A stretch of DNA of 64,000 nucleotides from Streptomyces sp. SID12501 (lineage in GTDB: Bacteria > Actinomycetota > Actinomycetes > Streptomycetales > Streptomycetaceae): contig NZ_JAAGLU010000045.1 of assembly GCF_010550245.1 (NCBI RefSeq), positions 1-64,000 of the forward strand, written 5' to 3'. The notes beneath the pieces were generated by a model. That model saw only the letters and a list, made by a program, of their open reading frames with translations. It ran no database searches and was not told the DNA's origin. The number at the start of each line of letters is the position of its first letter. Position 1 is the first letter of the stretch. The translations under genes were made by a program, and so were the position numbers. Positions 51,940 through 59,718 of the stretch are shown here, piece after piece.

Positions 51940-51945
51940 CGGCCC

Positions 51946-52638
51946 TCACCCGAGTGACGCGGTCCACGACACGACCCGCCCGGTGATCACCGCCACCGCC
52001 TCCTCCTGCCCCATGGGTGCCCGTTTCGGCACGGCGAAACCATGATCGCCGTACGGAACCTCCACCAACTCGTGCTCCCCCGGCGGGAACTCGGCCGGTT
52101 TCCCGAACGGATCGTTGCCGCCCTGGACCACAAGGACGGGCACCCCAGCCCCGAGCAGTTCGGCGGCCCGCGACCTCTCGGGCCTGCCGGGAGGATGCAG
52201 CGGGAAGGAGAGCGCGAGCACGGCCACGGCGCCCAGTTCTCCGGCCGTACGACAGGCCACGCGGGCCCCGGCACTGCGTCCGCCCGCGATCACCGGCAGC
52301 CCGGGCTTCGCGAGCGCGGGCCAGATTCCCCGCCACCCCGCGTCCAGCGTCTTCGGCGCGGGCGCCATCTTCTTCCCGGCCACCCGCCAGGGCTGCTCGA
52401 CGAGCGCCACGGTGACACCGTGCGCGGGCAGCTCCCCGGCGAGCGCCTGGAGATCCCGCGCCTCGATACCCCCGCCGGCGCCATGACCGACGGCGAGCAC
52501 GAACCGGGCCTTGGCGGCCGGACACCAGGTGATGCGGGCAGTGCCCACGTCGGTCTCGACGGTCTCCGTGCTGTTCTCGGAGCTCTTCTCAGTGCTGTTC
52601 TCGGCGCTCTGGGTGTTCTGGATGTTCTGGGTGCTCAC
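51946..52638 (-). CDS. Alpha/beta hydrolase (KANL3/Tex30-like)
   Basis: The 230-residue protein has the hydrolase fold with the nucleophile elbow GGRSAGARVACRTAG (Ser about 118), a D in VVQGGNDPFGKP and His in VPYGDHGFAVP, and the oxyanion loop VGHGAGGGIEA. The first ~30 residues are a polar Asn/Ser/Glu/Thr stretch (QNTQSAENSTEKSSENSTET). Substrate not known. The stop of the SRAP gene is one base before its start, so the two are probably one operon. Confidence 0.87.
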   Translation of the reverse strand: MSTQNIQNTQSAENSTEKSSENSTETVETDVGTARITWCPAAKARFVLAVGHGAGGGIEARDLQALAGELPAHGVTVALVEQPWRVAGKKMAPAPKTLDAGWRGIWPALAKPGLPVIAGGRSAGARVACRTAGELGAVAVLALSFPLHPPGRPERSRAAELLGAGVPVLVVQGGNDPFGKPAEFPPGEHELVEVPYGDHGFAVPKRAPMGQEEAVAVITGRVVSWTASLG

Positions 52639-52639
52639 A

Positions 52640-53455
52640 TCAGAAGAGTGTGCCCTCCTCGGGCCCCTCCAGCTCGGTCAGCAGCTCCGCTCCGTTGTTG
52701 CGGACGTTGCTCACCGCCGTGGAGACGGGGAACGCCCGCAGCAGGCCGGTCGGCGGTGGCGCGAGCAGCCCGCGCAGGTCGTCCACGTCGGTACGGGCCG
52801 GGTCGAGCCAGGCGTCCCAGTGGTCCGGGGTGAGCATCAAGGGCATCCGGGGGTGGATGTCGGCCAGGGCGCCCGGGCCCTCGGCGGGGGCGCCGACGAG
52901 CGGGGTGGTCTCGGCCTCGGTGGTGATGACCGAGCAGGTCACCCACCAGGCCAGCGGATGGTCGTCGGGCAGCGTCCGGTCCCGCCAGAACTCGTACAGG
53001 CCGGCCATCGCGAAGACCGACCCGTCGGCGGGCGTCACGAAGTACGGCTGCTTTCGCGGACGCTTCTTCTTCCCCTCGACCTCCAGCTCGCGCTCGCCGG
53101 TCGCGGTGACCCACTCGTAGTAGCCGTCGGCGGGCAGGATGCAGCGCCGGGTGGTGAAGGCACGTCGGAACGAGGGCTTCTCGTGGACCGTCTCCGCGCG
53201 CGCGTTGATCATCCGGGCGCTGCCCTCGGGCGTCTTGGCCCAGGACGGGACGAGCCCCCATTTCAACTTCCGCAGCTGCCGAACCGGATCCGGATCCTCG
53301 GCGTCCTTGAGAGGACGGTCGAGGACCGCGTAGACCTCTTTGGTCGGGGCCACGTTGTAGTCAGGGGCGAGTGTCTCCTCGGGCTCCCACTTGTCGACCT
53401 CAAAGATTCCTGCGAGATCCTCAGGCGCACGACTCGCTGCATACCTACCGCACAT
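52640..53455 (-). CDS. SOS response-associated peptidase (SRAP, YedK-like)
   Basis: YedK/HMCES proteins crosslink to abasic sites in single-stranded DNA and protect them. The 271-residue protein has the obligate Cys2 (MCGRYA), NVAPT, MINARAETVHEKPSFRRAF, RRCILPADGYYEW (catalytic Glu region) and HPRMPLMLTPDHWDAWL (His). Length and motifs match the family. It is divergent from the M50-like gene with 50 bp between; no LexA box (SOS box) was found by eye. Confidence 0.93.
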   Translation of the reverse strand: MCGRYAASRAPEDLAGIFEVDKWEPEETLAPDYNVAPTKEVYAVLDRPLKDAEDPDPVRQLRKLKWGLVPSWAKTPEGSARMINARAETVHEKPSFRRAFTTRRCILPADGYYEWVTATGERELEVEGKKKRPRKQPYFVTPADGSVFAMAGLYEFWRDRTLPDDHPLAWWVTCSVITTEAETTPLVGAPAEGPGALADIHPRMPLMLTPDHWDAWLDPARTDVDDLRGLLAPPPTGLLRAFPVSTAVSNVRNNGAELLTELEGPEEGTLF

Positions 53456-53505
53456 ACGTGCCAGACTGCCAGATTCGAAGCGACGCTAGGGAGCCTCCGC
53501 AGACA

Positions 53506-54228
53506 ATGGACAGCACCGCATCCACCTCGCTGGCCGGCCTCTGGGACGAGATATTCGGCAGCCAGCCCGACCCCGACCTGTGGGTGGTGATCGCGACCAT
53601 GGTGGTCGCGCTCGCCGTGATCATCCCGCATCCGCTGTGGCGCCTCTCCCGCAACGCGATCACCATCGCGCACGAGGGCGGCCACGGTCTGGTCGCGCTG
53701 CTGACCGGCCGCACCCTCACCGGCATCCGCCTGCACTCCGACACCAGTGGCCTCACGGTCAGCCGGGGCAAGCCGCACGGCCTGGGCATGATCCTTACGG
53801 CCGCCTTCGGCTACACCGCTCCCCCGCTGCTGGGCCTCGGCGGCGCCGCGCTCCTCGCCGCCGGCCACATCACGGCCCTCCTGTGGCTGGCCACGGCGTT
53901 GCTGCTGGCGATGCTGGTCATGATCCGCAACGCGTACGGTGCCCTCACGGTGTTCGTCTCCGGCGGCACCTTCGTGGCGGTGTCCTGGCTCGCCGGCCCC
54001 CAGATCCAGGCGGCGTTCGCCTACGCGGTGGTGTGGTTCCTGCTCCTGGGCGGAGTCCGCCCGGCCTTCGAACTCCAGGCCAAGCGCCGCAGGGGCGGGG
54101 CGGGCGACTCGGACGCGGACCAGTTGTCACGGCTCACGCATGTACCGGCGGGGCTGTGGCTGTTCCTGTTCCACGCGGTGAGCCTGTGCTCACTGATAGG
54201 CGGGGGGCGCTGGCTGCTGGAGGTATGA
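53506..54228 (+). CDS. M50-like membrane metallopeptidase
   Basis: The 240-residue protein has about six helices and HEGGH in ITIAHEGGHGLVALLTGR (about residue 55), the zinc-binding HExxH-type motif of M50B peptidases. The second zinc ligand motif (NxxPxxxxDG) is not obvious, so this belongs to a small M50-like group. Possible intramembrane or membrane-proximal protease with unknown substrate. ATG at 53506 lies in AGACAATGG without a strong RBS. Confidence 0.8.
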   Translation: MDSTASTSLAGLWDEIFGSQPDPDLWVVIATMVVALAVIIPHPLWRLSRNAITIAHEGGHGLVALLTGRTLTGIRLHSDTSGLTVSRGKPHGLGMILTAAFGYTAPPLLGLGGAALLAAGHITALLWLATALLLAMLVMIRNAYGALTVFVSGGTFVAVSWLAGPQIQAAFAYAVVWFLLLGGVRPAFELQAKRRRGGAGDSDADQLSRLTHVPAGLWLFLFHAVSLCSLIGGGRWLLEV

Positions 54229-54252
54229 CGCGCCCCGCAGGGGCGTCGTCTC

Positions 54253-54325
54253 AGGGGCGCGGGGCTGTGTCTATCAGCGGCTCCGCCGCGGGGCTCGACC
54301 AGCCACAACGGCGCCGCACCCGAAT
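54253..54325. repeat. Dispersed Streptomyces intergenic repeat, copy B
   Basis: AGGGGCGCGGGGCTGTGTC followed by GCGGCTCCGCCGCG and CGACCAGCCACAACGG. It is the second full copy of the family noted at 43856. It follows the M50-like gene and may contain its terminator. Confidence 0.7.
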
Positions 54326-54338
54326 AACGGCCGCCCAC

Positions 54339-54344
54339 TAAACT
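54339..54344 (+). promoter_or_regulatory. Candidate -10 element of a leaderless aroA mRNA
   Basis: TAAACT sits 6 bases before the aroA ATG (54351), within an AT-rich ACTAAACTAAACCT tract. The spacing would place the transcription start at or next to the ATG. There is no Shine-Dalgarno. Confidence 0.4.
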
Positions 54345-54350
54345 AAACCT

Positions 54351-55697
54351 ATGGCCCCGAACCCCGCAGACCCCGCCCTCTGGCCCGCCCCGCACGCGAG
54401 CGGAGCCGTCGACGCGACGGTCCACGTGCCCGGGTCCAAGTCCGTCACCAACCGCGCCCTCATCCTCGCCGCCCTCGCCTCGGAGCCCGGCTGGCTGCGC
54501 CGCCCCCTCCGGTCGCGGGACACCCTGCTGATGGCCGGCGCCCTGCGGACGATGGGCGTCGGCATCGAGGAGACGGTGTCATCGAGTTCGTCCGTCGCGG
54601 GGGCCCCCGACGGTTCCGGCTCCGGCGAGGCCTGGCGCGTGATCCCCTCCGGCCTGCAGGGACCCGCCACGGTCGACGTCGGCAACGCGGGCACGGTGAT
54701 GCGCTTCCTGCCCCCGGTCGCCGCCCTCGCCGACGGCCCCATCCGCTTCGACGGCGACCCGCGTTCGTACGAGCGTCCGCTCCACGGCGTGATCGACGGC
54801 CTGCGCGCCCTCGGCGCCCGCATCGACGACGACAGCCGCGGCGCGCTCCCCCTGACGGTGCACGGCAGCGGCGCCCTGGACGGCGGCCCGGTGTCGATCG
54901 ACGCGTCCTCGTCGTCGCAGTTCGTGAGCGCCCTGCTGCTCTCCGCCCCGCGCTTCAACCAGGGTGTCGAGGTCCGCCACACCGGCGCGACCCTGCCCTC
55001 GCTCCCCCACATCCGGATGACCGTCGACATGCTGCGCGCGGTCGGCGCCCAGGTGGACACCCCTGAGTCGGGCGGCGAGCCGAACGTCTGGCGGGTCACG
55101 CCGGGCGCGCTGCTCGGCCGGGACCTCACCGTCGAGCCGGACCTCTCCAACGCCCAGCCCTTCCTGGCGGCGGCCCTGGTGACCGGCGGCAAGGTGACGA
55201 TCCCCGACTGGCCGGCCCGCACCACGCAGCCCGGCGACCGGCTCCGCGAGATCTTCACGGAGATGGGCGGCTCCTGCGAACTCACCGAGTACGGGCTGGA
55301 GTTCACGGGCTCCGGGTCGATCCACGGCATCGACGTGGACCTGAGCGAGGTCGGCGAGCTGACTCCGGGCATCGCGGCGGTCGCGGCCCTCGCGGACTCC
55401 CCCTCCACCCTCACCGGGGTGGCCCATCTGCGCCTCCACGAAACGGACCGCCTGGCGGCCCTGACCAAGGAGATCAACGAACTCGGCGGCGACGTGACCG
55501 AGACGGCCGACGGCCTGCACATCCGCCCGCGCCCCCTGCACGGCGGCACCTTCCACACGTACGAGGACCACCGCATGGCGACAGCCGGCGCGATCATCGG
55601 CCTGGCGGTGAAGGACGTACGGATCGAGAACGTGGCGACGACGGCGAAGACCCTCCCGGACTTCCCCGATCTGTGGGCCGGAATGCTCGGGAACTGA
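54351..55697 (+). CDS. aroA: 3-phosphoshikimate 1-carboxyvinyltransferase (EPSP synthase)
   Basis: AroA joins shikimate-3-phosphate and PEP in the shikimate pathway. The 448-residue protein has [20 protein letters not shown] (start of domain 1), [52 protein letters not shown] and [20 protein letters not shown] with [15 protein letters not shown]. Class features ([20 protein letters not shown]) are those of the actinobacterial enzyme. It is followed at 16 bp by rsgA, a conserved pair. Confidence 0.97.
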   Translation: MAPNPADPALWPAPHASGAVDATVHVPGSKSVTNRALILAALASEPGWLRRPLRSRDTLLMAGALRTMGVGIEETVSSSSSVAGAPDGSGSGEAWRVIPSGLQGPATVDVGNAGTVMRFLPPVAALADGPIRFDGDPRSYERPLHGVIDGLRALGARIDDDSRGALPLTVHGSGALDGGPVSIDASSSSQFVSALLLSAPRFNQGVEVRHTGATLPSLPHIRMTVDMLRAVGAQVDTPESGGEPNVWRVTPGALLGRDLTVEPDLSNAQPFLAAALVTGGKVTIPDWPARTTQPGDRLREIFTEMGGSCELTEYGLEFTGSGSIHGIDVDLSEVGELTPGIAAVAALADSPSTLTGVAHLRLHETDRLAALTKEINELGGDVTETADGLHIRPRPLHGGTFHTYEDHRMATAGAIIGLAVKDVRIENVATTAKTLPDFPDLWAGMLGN

Positions 55698-55713
55698 CGG
55701 GCGGACCAGGATC

Positions 55714-56724
55714 ATGCGCCGCTACGGCAAGAACACCGACGAGGACGACATCCGCTCCCGCCCGAACCCCAAGGGCAACCGACCCCGTACGAACATCCGC
55801 CCGAAGCACGAGGACGCGGCCGACGGCATGGTCCTCACCGTCGACCGGGGCCGGCTGACCGTCCTGGTCGACGACCGGATCGTCATGGCGATGAAGGCCC
55901 GCGAACTGGGCCGCAAGGCCGCGGTGGTCGGCGACCACGTGTCCGTCATCGGCGACCTCTCCGGCAAGAAGGACACGCTGGCCCGCATCGTCCGCATCGC
56001 GGCGCGCACCTCGCTCCTGCGCCGCACGGCGGACGACGACGACCCCTACGAGCGCGTGGTCGTGGCCAACGCCGACCAGCTCGCCATCGTGACGGCGCTG
56101 GCCGACCCCGAACCCCGCCCCCGCCTGATCGACCGCTGCCTGGTGGCGGCGTACGCCGGCGGCCTGACCCCGCTCCTGGTCCTGACCAAGTCGGACCTCG
56201 CCCCGCCCGACAAGCTCCTGGAGCTGTACGGCGCCCTGGACATCCCGTACGTCGTCACGAGCCGCCAGGAGCTGGAGAGCGGGGCCGCCGTGGCCCGCGT
56301 ACGCGAGCAACTGGACGGCAAGATCACGGCGTTCGTCGGCCACTCCGGCGTCGGCAAGACGACCCTGGTCAACGCCCTGGTGTCGAGCGGCCAACGGCGT
56401 TCGACGGGCATCGTCAACGCGGTGACGGGCCGCGGCCGCCACACCACCACCTCCGCCCTGGCCCTCCCCCTCTCGGGCGACGCGGGCTGGGTGGTCGACA
56501 CCCCGGGCGTACGTTCGTTCGGGCTGCACCATGTCGACCCGTCCCTCGTGATCCATGCATTCCCCGACCTGGAACCGGGTACGGAAGGCTGCCCGCGCGC
56601 GTGCAGTCACGACGAGCCCGACTGCGCGCTGGACGAGTGGGTGGAGAAGGGGCACGCCGATCCGGCGCGGCTGTACTCCCTGCGCCGGCTGCTGTCGACA
56701 AGGGAACGGACGGAAGGCGACTGA
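55714..56724 (+). CDS. rsgA: Ribosome small-subunit GTPase A
   Basis: RsgA is a circularly permuted GTPase that acts in late 30S assembly. The 336-residue protein has an OB fold, then G4 (VLTKSDLAPPD), G1 (GHSGVGKTTLVNALV), G3 (VDTPGVRSFGLHHV) in the permuted order, and a C-terminal zinc site CPRACSHDEPDCAL. It probably forms an operon with aroA. Confidence 0.96.
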   Translation: MRRYGKNTDEDDIRSRPNPKGNRPRTNIRPKHEDAADGMVLTVDRGRLTVLVDDRIVMAMKARELGRKAAVVGDHVSVIGDLSGKKDTLARIVRIAARTSLLRRTADDDDPYERVVVANADQLAIVTALADPEPRPRLIDRCLVAAYAGGLTPLLVLTKSDLAPPDKLLELYGALDIPYVVTSRQELESGAAVARVREQLDGKITAFVGHSGVGKTTLVNALVSSGQRRSTGIVNAVTGRGRHTTTSALALPLSGDAGWVVDTPGVRSFGLHHVDPSLVIHAFPDLEPGTEGCPRACSHDEPDCALDEWVEKGHADPARLYSLRRLLSTRERTEGD

Positions 56725-56855
56725 CCTCCGCGTTGTTTGGCCGGGGCGGCGGACGGTAAGTGCATAATCGCACCGAGCCGAATCCGAGCATGACGTAACA
56801 GACGCATCAGGCACAGCGGACGAAGCAGTCGAAGCGGCACACGGGAGGACAAGAC

Positions 56856-57179
56856 ATGGCGTGGCTGCTGGTCGTTGTGGCGGGACTCCTGGAAGTCGGC
56901 TTCGCCGTCTGCCTGAAGCTGTCCCACGGCTTCACCCGCCTCTGGCCGACGGTCGCGTTCTGCGTCTTCGCCCTCGGCAGCTTCGGCCTGCTGACCCTCT
57001 CCCTGAAAAAGCTCGACGTGGGCCCGGCGTACGCGGTCTGGACCGGCATCGGCGCCGCGGGCACCGCGATCTACGGAATGATCTTCCTCGACGACCTGGT
57101 GTCCGTCCTGAAGATCGTCTCGATCAGCCTGGTCATCATCGGCGTGATCGGCCTGCAGCTGTCGGGCTCGTCGCACTAG
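56856..57179 (+). CDS. SMR-family transporter, SugE/Gdx type
   Basis: The 107-residue protein has four helices, the essential Glu in GLLEVGFAVCLKLSHGF and the motif VGPAYAVWTGIGAAGTAI that marks the SugE (guanidinium exporter Gdx) branch of small multidrug resistance proteins rather than EmrE. It exports guanidinium or quaternary compounds against protons as a dimer. I saw no guanidine riboswitch in the 131 bp upstream. GGGAGGA precedes the ATG. It converges on a TetR-type gene. Confidence 0.88.
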   Translation: MAWLLVVVAGLLEVGFAVCLKLSHGFTRLWPTVAFCVFALGSFGLLTLSLKKLDVGPAYAVWTGIGAAGTAIYGMIFLDDLVSVLKIVSISLVIIGVIGLQLSGSSH

Positions 57180-57206
57180 CCGCACCGGACGGGACTCCCC
57201 GCCCCC

Positions 57207-57839
57207 TCAGTTCCACACGGCGGCCTCCGAGGGCTGCAACACACTCCGCACGAGGTCGGCGACACCACCCTCCCCCGGGGGCGCGGCGACGCAGGACAGG
57301 GCGAGCCGGACGGCCAGTTCGCAGGTACGGGACATCTCGGCCACGTCCGACTTGGCCGCGCCGGCGCCGGACAGCACGGTCACGGCACGGTCCCGGACGA
57401 GCGCCACGAAGTCGCCGGGCGAGGGCAGCGGCCCGTCGGCCCGTCGCTGCGCGGGCACCGCGGCGGAGGACGGCACGGCGGAAAGCGTCGGCGAGGGCAG
57501 CCGTTCACTCCAGCAGCCGGTCAGCAGGGCCCGCACGAGCACGTTGTCGCGGGCGGCCGACGCGGTCCACTCGGCGGCCGTGGTGAGCCGCTCCCGCGCA
57601 CCGGCACCGGGGTCGGCGGGCCCGGTCAACGCCCGCTCGACGCCCGCGAGGTAGGCGTCGGCCTCTCTGCGGACGAGAGCCCGGGCGAGCCCTTCCTTGC
57701 TGCCGAACTCGTTGTACAGCGTCTGCCGAGACACTCCGGCCGCCGCCGCGACGTCGACCATGCGTACCGTGGACCACGGACGACGCGCGAGCGCCGTGTA
57801 AGCGGCATCCAGCAAGGAATCCCGCGCTGCAGGCATCAT
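57207..57839 (-). CDS. TetR-family transcription regulator
   Basis: The 210-residue protein has the TetR HTH (MVDVAAAAGVSRQTLYNEFG, about 27-46) preceded by LLDAAYTALARRPW, and a divergent ligand domain. An inverted repeat 37 bp upstream of its start may be its operator. It converges with the SMR gene, a common arrangement for drug-efflux regulators, but with convergent genes the SMR promoter would have to be bound elsewhere. Confidence 0.9.
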   Translation of the reverse strand: MMPAARDSLLDAAYTALARRPWSTVRMVDVAAAAGVSRQTLYNEFGSKEGLARALVRREADAYLAGVERALTGPADPGAGARERLTTAAEWTASAARDNVLVRALLTGCWSERLPSPTLSAVPSSAAVPAQRRADGPLPSPGDFVALVRDRAVTVLSGAGAAKSDVAEMSRTCELAVRLALSCVAAPPGEGGVADLVRSVLQPSEAAVWN

Positions 57840-57875
57840 TCGCCTCCCAGGGGCGAGCGGCTCCGGGCCCCAGGT

Positions 57876-57900
57876 TTGACTCGCACGGAGTCACTGTCAA
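57876..57900. promoter_or_regulatory. Candidate TetR operator
   Basis: TTGAC ... GTCAA with the inner pair GACTC/GAGTC (57878-57882 and 57888-57892) around GCACG. The two palindromes do not share one centre (offset by a few bases), so it may be a single operator with partial symmetry. Confidence 0.45.
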
Positions 57901-58053
57901 GGGTTCGCGACAGCGCCAGGGGGCGCGTATCGACATTCGCACCCCGTCCAGAGCCGGCAGCGTCAGGAAAGCCGACAGCGCCGGACAGCTGCGGGCCATC
58001 CCGCCCACTGCCCCCTGTAGCCCGGCGGCAGCCGCGAAAGATACGGTTCGCCT

Positions 58054-58854
58054 ATGCCCGACTATCTCGATGACCTGCGCCTTGCCCACGTCCTCGCGGA
58101 CGCTGCCGATGCCACGACGATGGCCCGGTTCAAGGCACTCGACCTCAAGGTCGAGACCAAGCCGGACATGACGCCGGTCAGCGAGGCGGACAAATCGGCC
58201 GAGGATTTGATGCGGGGCCAGTTGCAGCGGGCCCGCCCGCGCGACGCGATCATCGGCGAGGAGTACGGCACCGAGGGCACCGGCCCCCGCCGCTGGGTGA
58301 TCGACCCGATCGACGGCACCAAGAACTACGTCCGCGGGGTGCCCGTCTGGGCCACGCTGATCTCCCTGATGGAGGCGGGCCCGGGCGGCTTCCAGCCGGT
58401 GGTCGGCCTGGTCTCCGCTCCCGCCCTGGGCCGCCGCTGGTGGGCGGCGAAGGGCCACGGCGCGTTCACCGGCCGCAGCCTCTCCTCGTCGTCCCGGCTG
58501 CGCGTCTCGAACGTCTCGAAGATGACGGACGCGTCGTTCGCGTACTCGTCGCTCACCGGCTGGGAGGACCGCGGTGTGCTGGGCGGCTTCCTCGACCTGA
58601 CCCGCGAGGTGTGGCGCACGCGCGCGTACGGCGACTTCTGGCCGTACATGCTGGTCGCCGAGGGCGCGATCGACATCTGCGCGGAGCCGGAGCTGTCCCT
58701 GTGGGACATGGCGGCCAACGCGATCATCGTCACGGAGGCCGGCGGCACGTTCACCGGCCTCGACGGCCGCCCGGGCCCGCACAGCGGAGACGCCGCGGCG
58801 TCGAACGGCCACCTGCACGACGAGATGCTGGGCTACCTGAACCAGCGCTACTAG
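58054..58854 (+). CDS. hisN: Histidinol-phosphatase, inositol-monophosphatase type
   Basis: HisN removes phosphate from histidinol phosphate in histidine synthesis. The 266-residue protein has the IMPase motifs IIGEEYGTEG, WVIDPIDGTKNYVRGVPVW (DPIDGT metal site) and LSLWDMAANAIIVTEAGG (WDxAA). In actinobacteria the histidine pathway uses this fold. No other his genes are near. It is the same arrangement as in S. coelicolor near aroA/rsgA, from memory. Confidence 0.93.
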   Translation: MPDYLDDLRLAHVLADAADATTMARFKALDLKVETKPDMTPVSEADKSAEDLMRGQLQRARPRDAIIGEEYGTEGTGPRRWVIDPIDGTKNYVRGVPVWATLISLMEAGPGGFQPVVGLVSAPALGRRWWAAKGHGAFTGRSLSSSSRLRVSNVSKMTDASFAYSSLTGWEDRGVLGGFLDLTREVWRTRAYGDFWPYMLVAEGAIDICAEPELSLWDMAANAIIVTEAGGTFTGLDGRPGPHSGDAAASNGHLHDEMLGYLNQRY

Positions 58855-59030
58855 ATCCTGCCCCTGATCCCCGCACGCCCTGTAACAGCCGTACACGCCC
58901 CCTTGTTGACCGTCTCTTTAACTGCCACCCTGAAGCTCCCCCCACTTGTGAACTTGTGAAACGCTGAACAAGCCAGCGAGGACAGGACACAGAACTGGGG
59001 CGGGAACTCTCTAGGAGGTGGCTCCACCCC

Positions 59031-59423
59031 ATGCTCGTACGTGACGCCATGAGCACCGTGGTCCTCACCATCGGCCCCGATCACACACTCCGCCAGGCCG
59101 CCGCGCTGATGGCCGCGCGGCGTATCGGCGCGGCGGTGGTCCTCGACCCGGACGCCGGCGGCATCGGCATCCTCACCGAACGCGACATCCTCAACTCCGT
59201 CGGCCGCGGCCAGAGCCCCGACGCCGAACGCGCCCACGCCCACACCACCAACGACGTCGTCTTCGCCACGCCCTCCTGGACCCTGGAGCAGGCCGCACAC
59301 GCGATGGCCCACGGTGGCTTCCGCCACCTCATCGTCCTGGACGGCGGCGAGCCCGCAGGCATCGTCTCGGTCCGCGACATCATCCGCTGCTGGGCCCCGG
59401 TACGGCAGCACGCGCCGGCCTGA
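59031..59423 (+). CDS. Two-CBS-domain protein
   Basis: The 130-residue protein is two CBS repeats: LVRDAMSTVVLTIGPDHTLR, GIGILTERDILNSVGRGQSP and the second, TPSWTLEQAAHAMAHGGFRH, ending EPAGIVSVRDIIRCW. CBS pairs bind adenosyl ligands such as AMP or ATP and act as sensors. AGGAGGTGG lies upstream of the ATG. No partner enzyme domain is attached; a strong terminator follows. Confidence 0.93.
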   Translation: MLVRDAMSTVVLTIGPDHTLRQAAALMAARRIGAAVVLDPDAGGIGILTERDILNSVGRGQSPDAERAHAHTTNDVVFATPSWTLEQAAHAMAHGGFRHLIVLDGGEPAGIVSVRDIIRCWAPVRQHAPA

Positions 59424-59435
59424 ACGGGAAACGCA

Positions 59436-59473
59436 CCGAGGGCCGAAGTCCTGTATCGGACTTCGGCCCTCGG
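59436..59473. terminator. CBS gene terminator
   Basis: CCGAGGGCCGAAGTCC (59436-59451) and GGACTTCGGCCCTCGG (59458-59473) form a 16-bp perfect stem with a 6-nt loop. It also lies just downstream of the tRNA gene on the other strand. Confidence 0.9.
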
Positions 59474-59480
59474 CCTCAAG

Positions 59481-59554
59481 TAGCGGGGACAGGATTTGAA
59501 CCTGCGACCTCTGGGTTATGAGCCCAGCGAGCTACCGAGCTGCTCCACCCCGCG
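59481..59554 (-). tRNA. tRNA-fMet (CAT), copy 1
   Basis: On the minus strand the 74-nt gene folds as a full cloverleaf: acceptor CGCGGGG/CCCCGCT, anticodon arm CTGGG-CTCATAA-CCCAG, T-arm with GGTTCAAATCC. Unpaired first position (C1 opposite T72) and three G-C pairs next to the anticodon loop mark it as an initiator. CCA is not encoded. Confidence 0.93.
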
Positions 59555-59629
59555 TCGGTAAACACAACGTTACGTCAGCCCCACCCACGAAGGCAAATCG
59601 ATTCCTGCCCGTCTGGGTTCCCCCTCTCT

Positions 59630-59667
59630 GGGAGGGATGGGACGGGCTGTGGGAGGGATGGGACGGG
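59630..59667. repeat. 17-bp direct repeat
   Basis: GGGAGGGATGGGACGGG occurs at 59630-59646 and 59651-59667, 4 bp apart, between the tRNA gene and the Sel1 gene. Confidence 0.85.
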
Positions 59668-59718
59668 TAGGGGCGGCGGGTGCGAAAAAGCCAACGCCCA
59701 CCCCCACCCACCGCGCCC

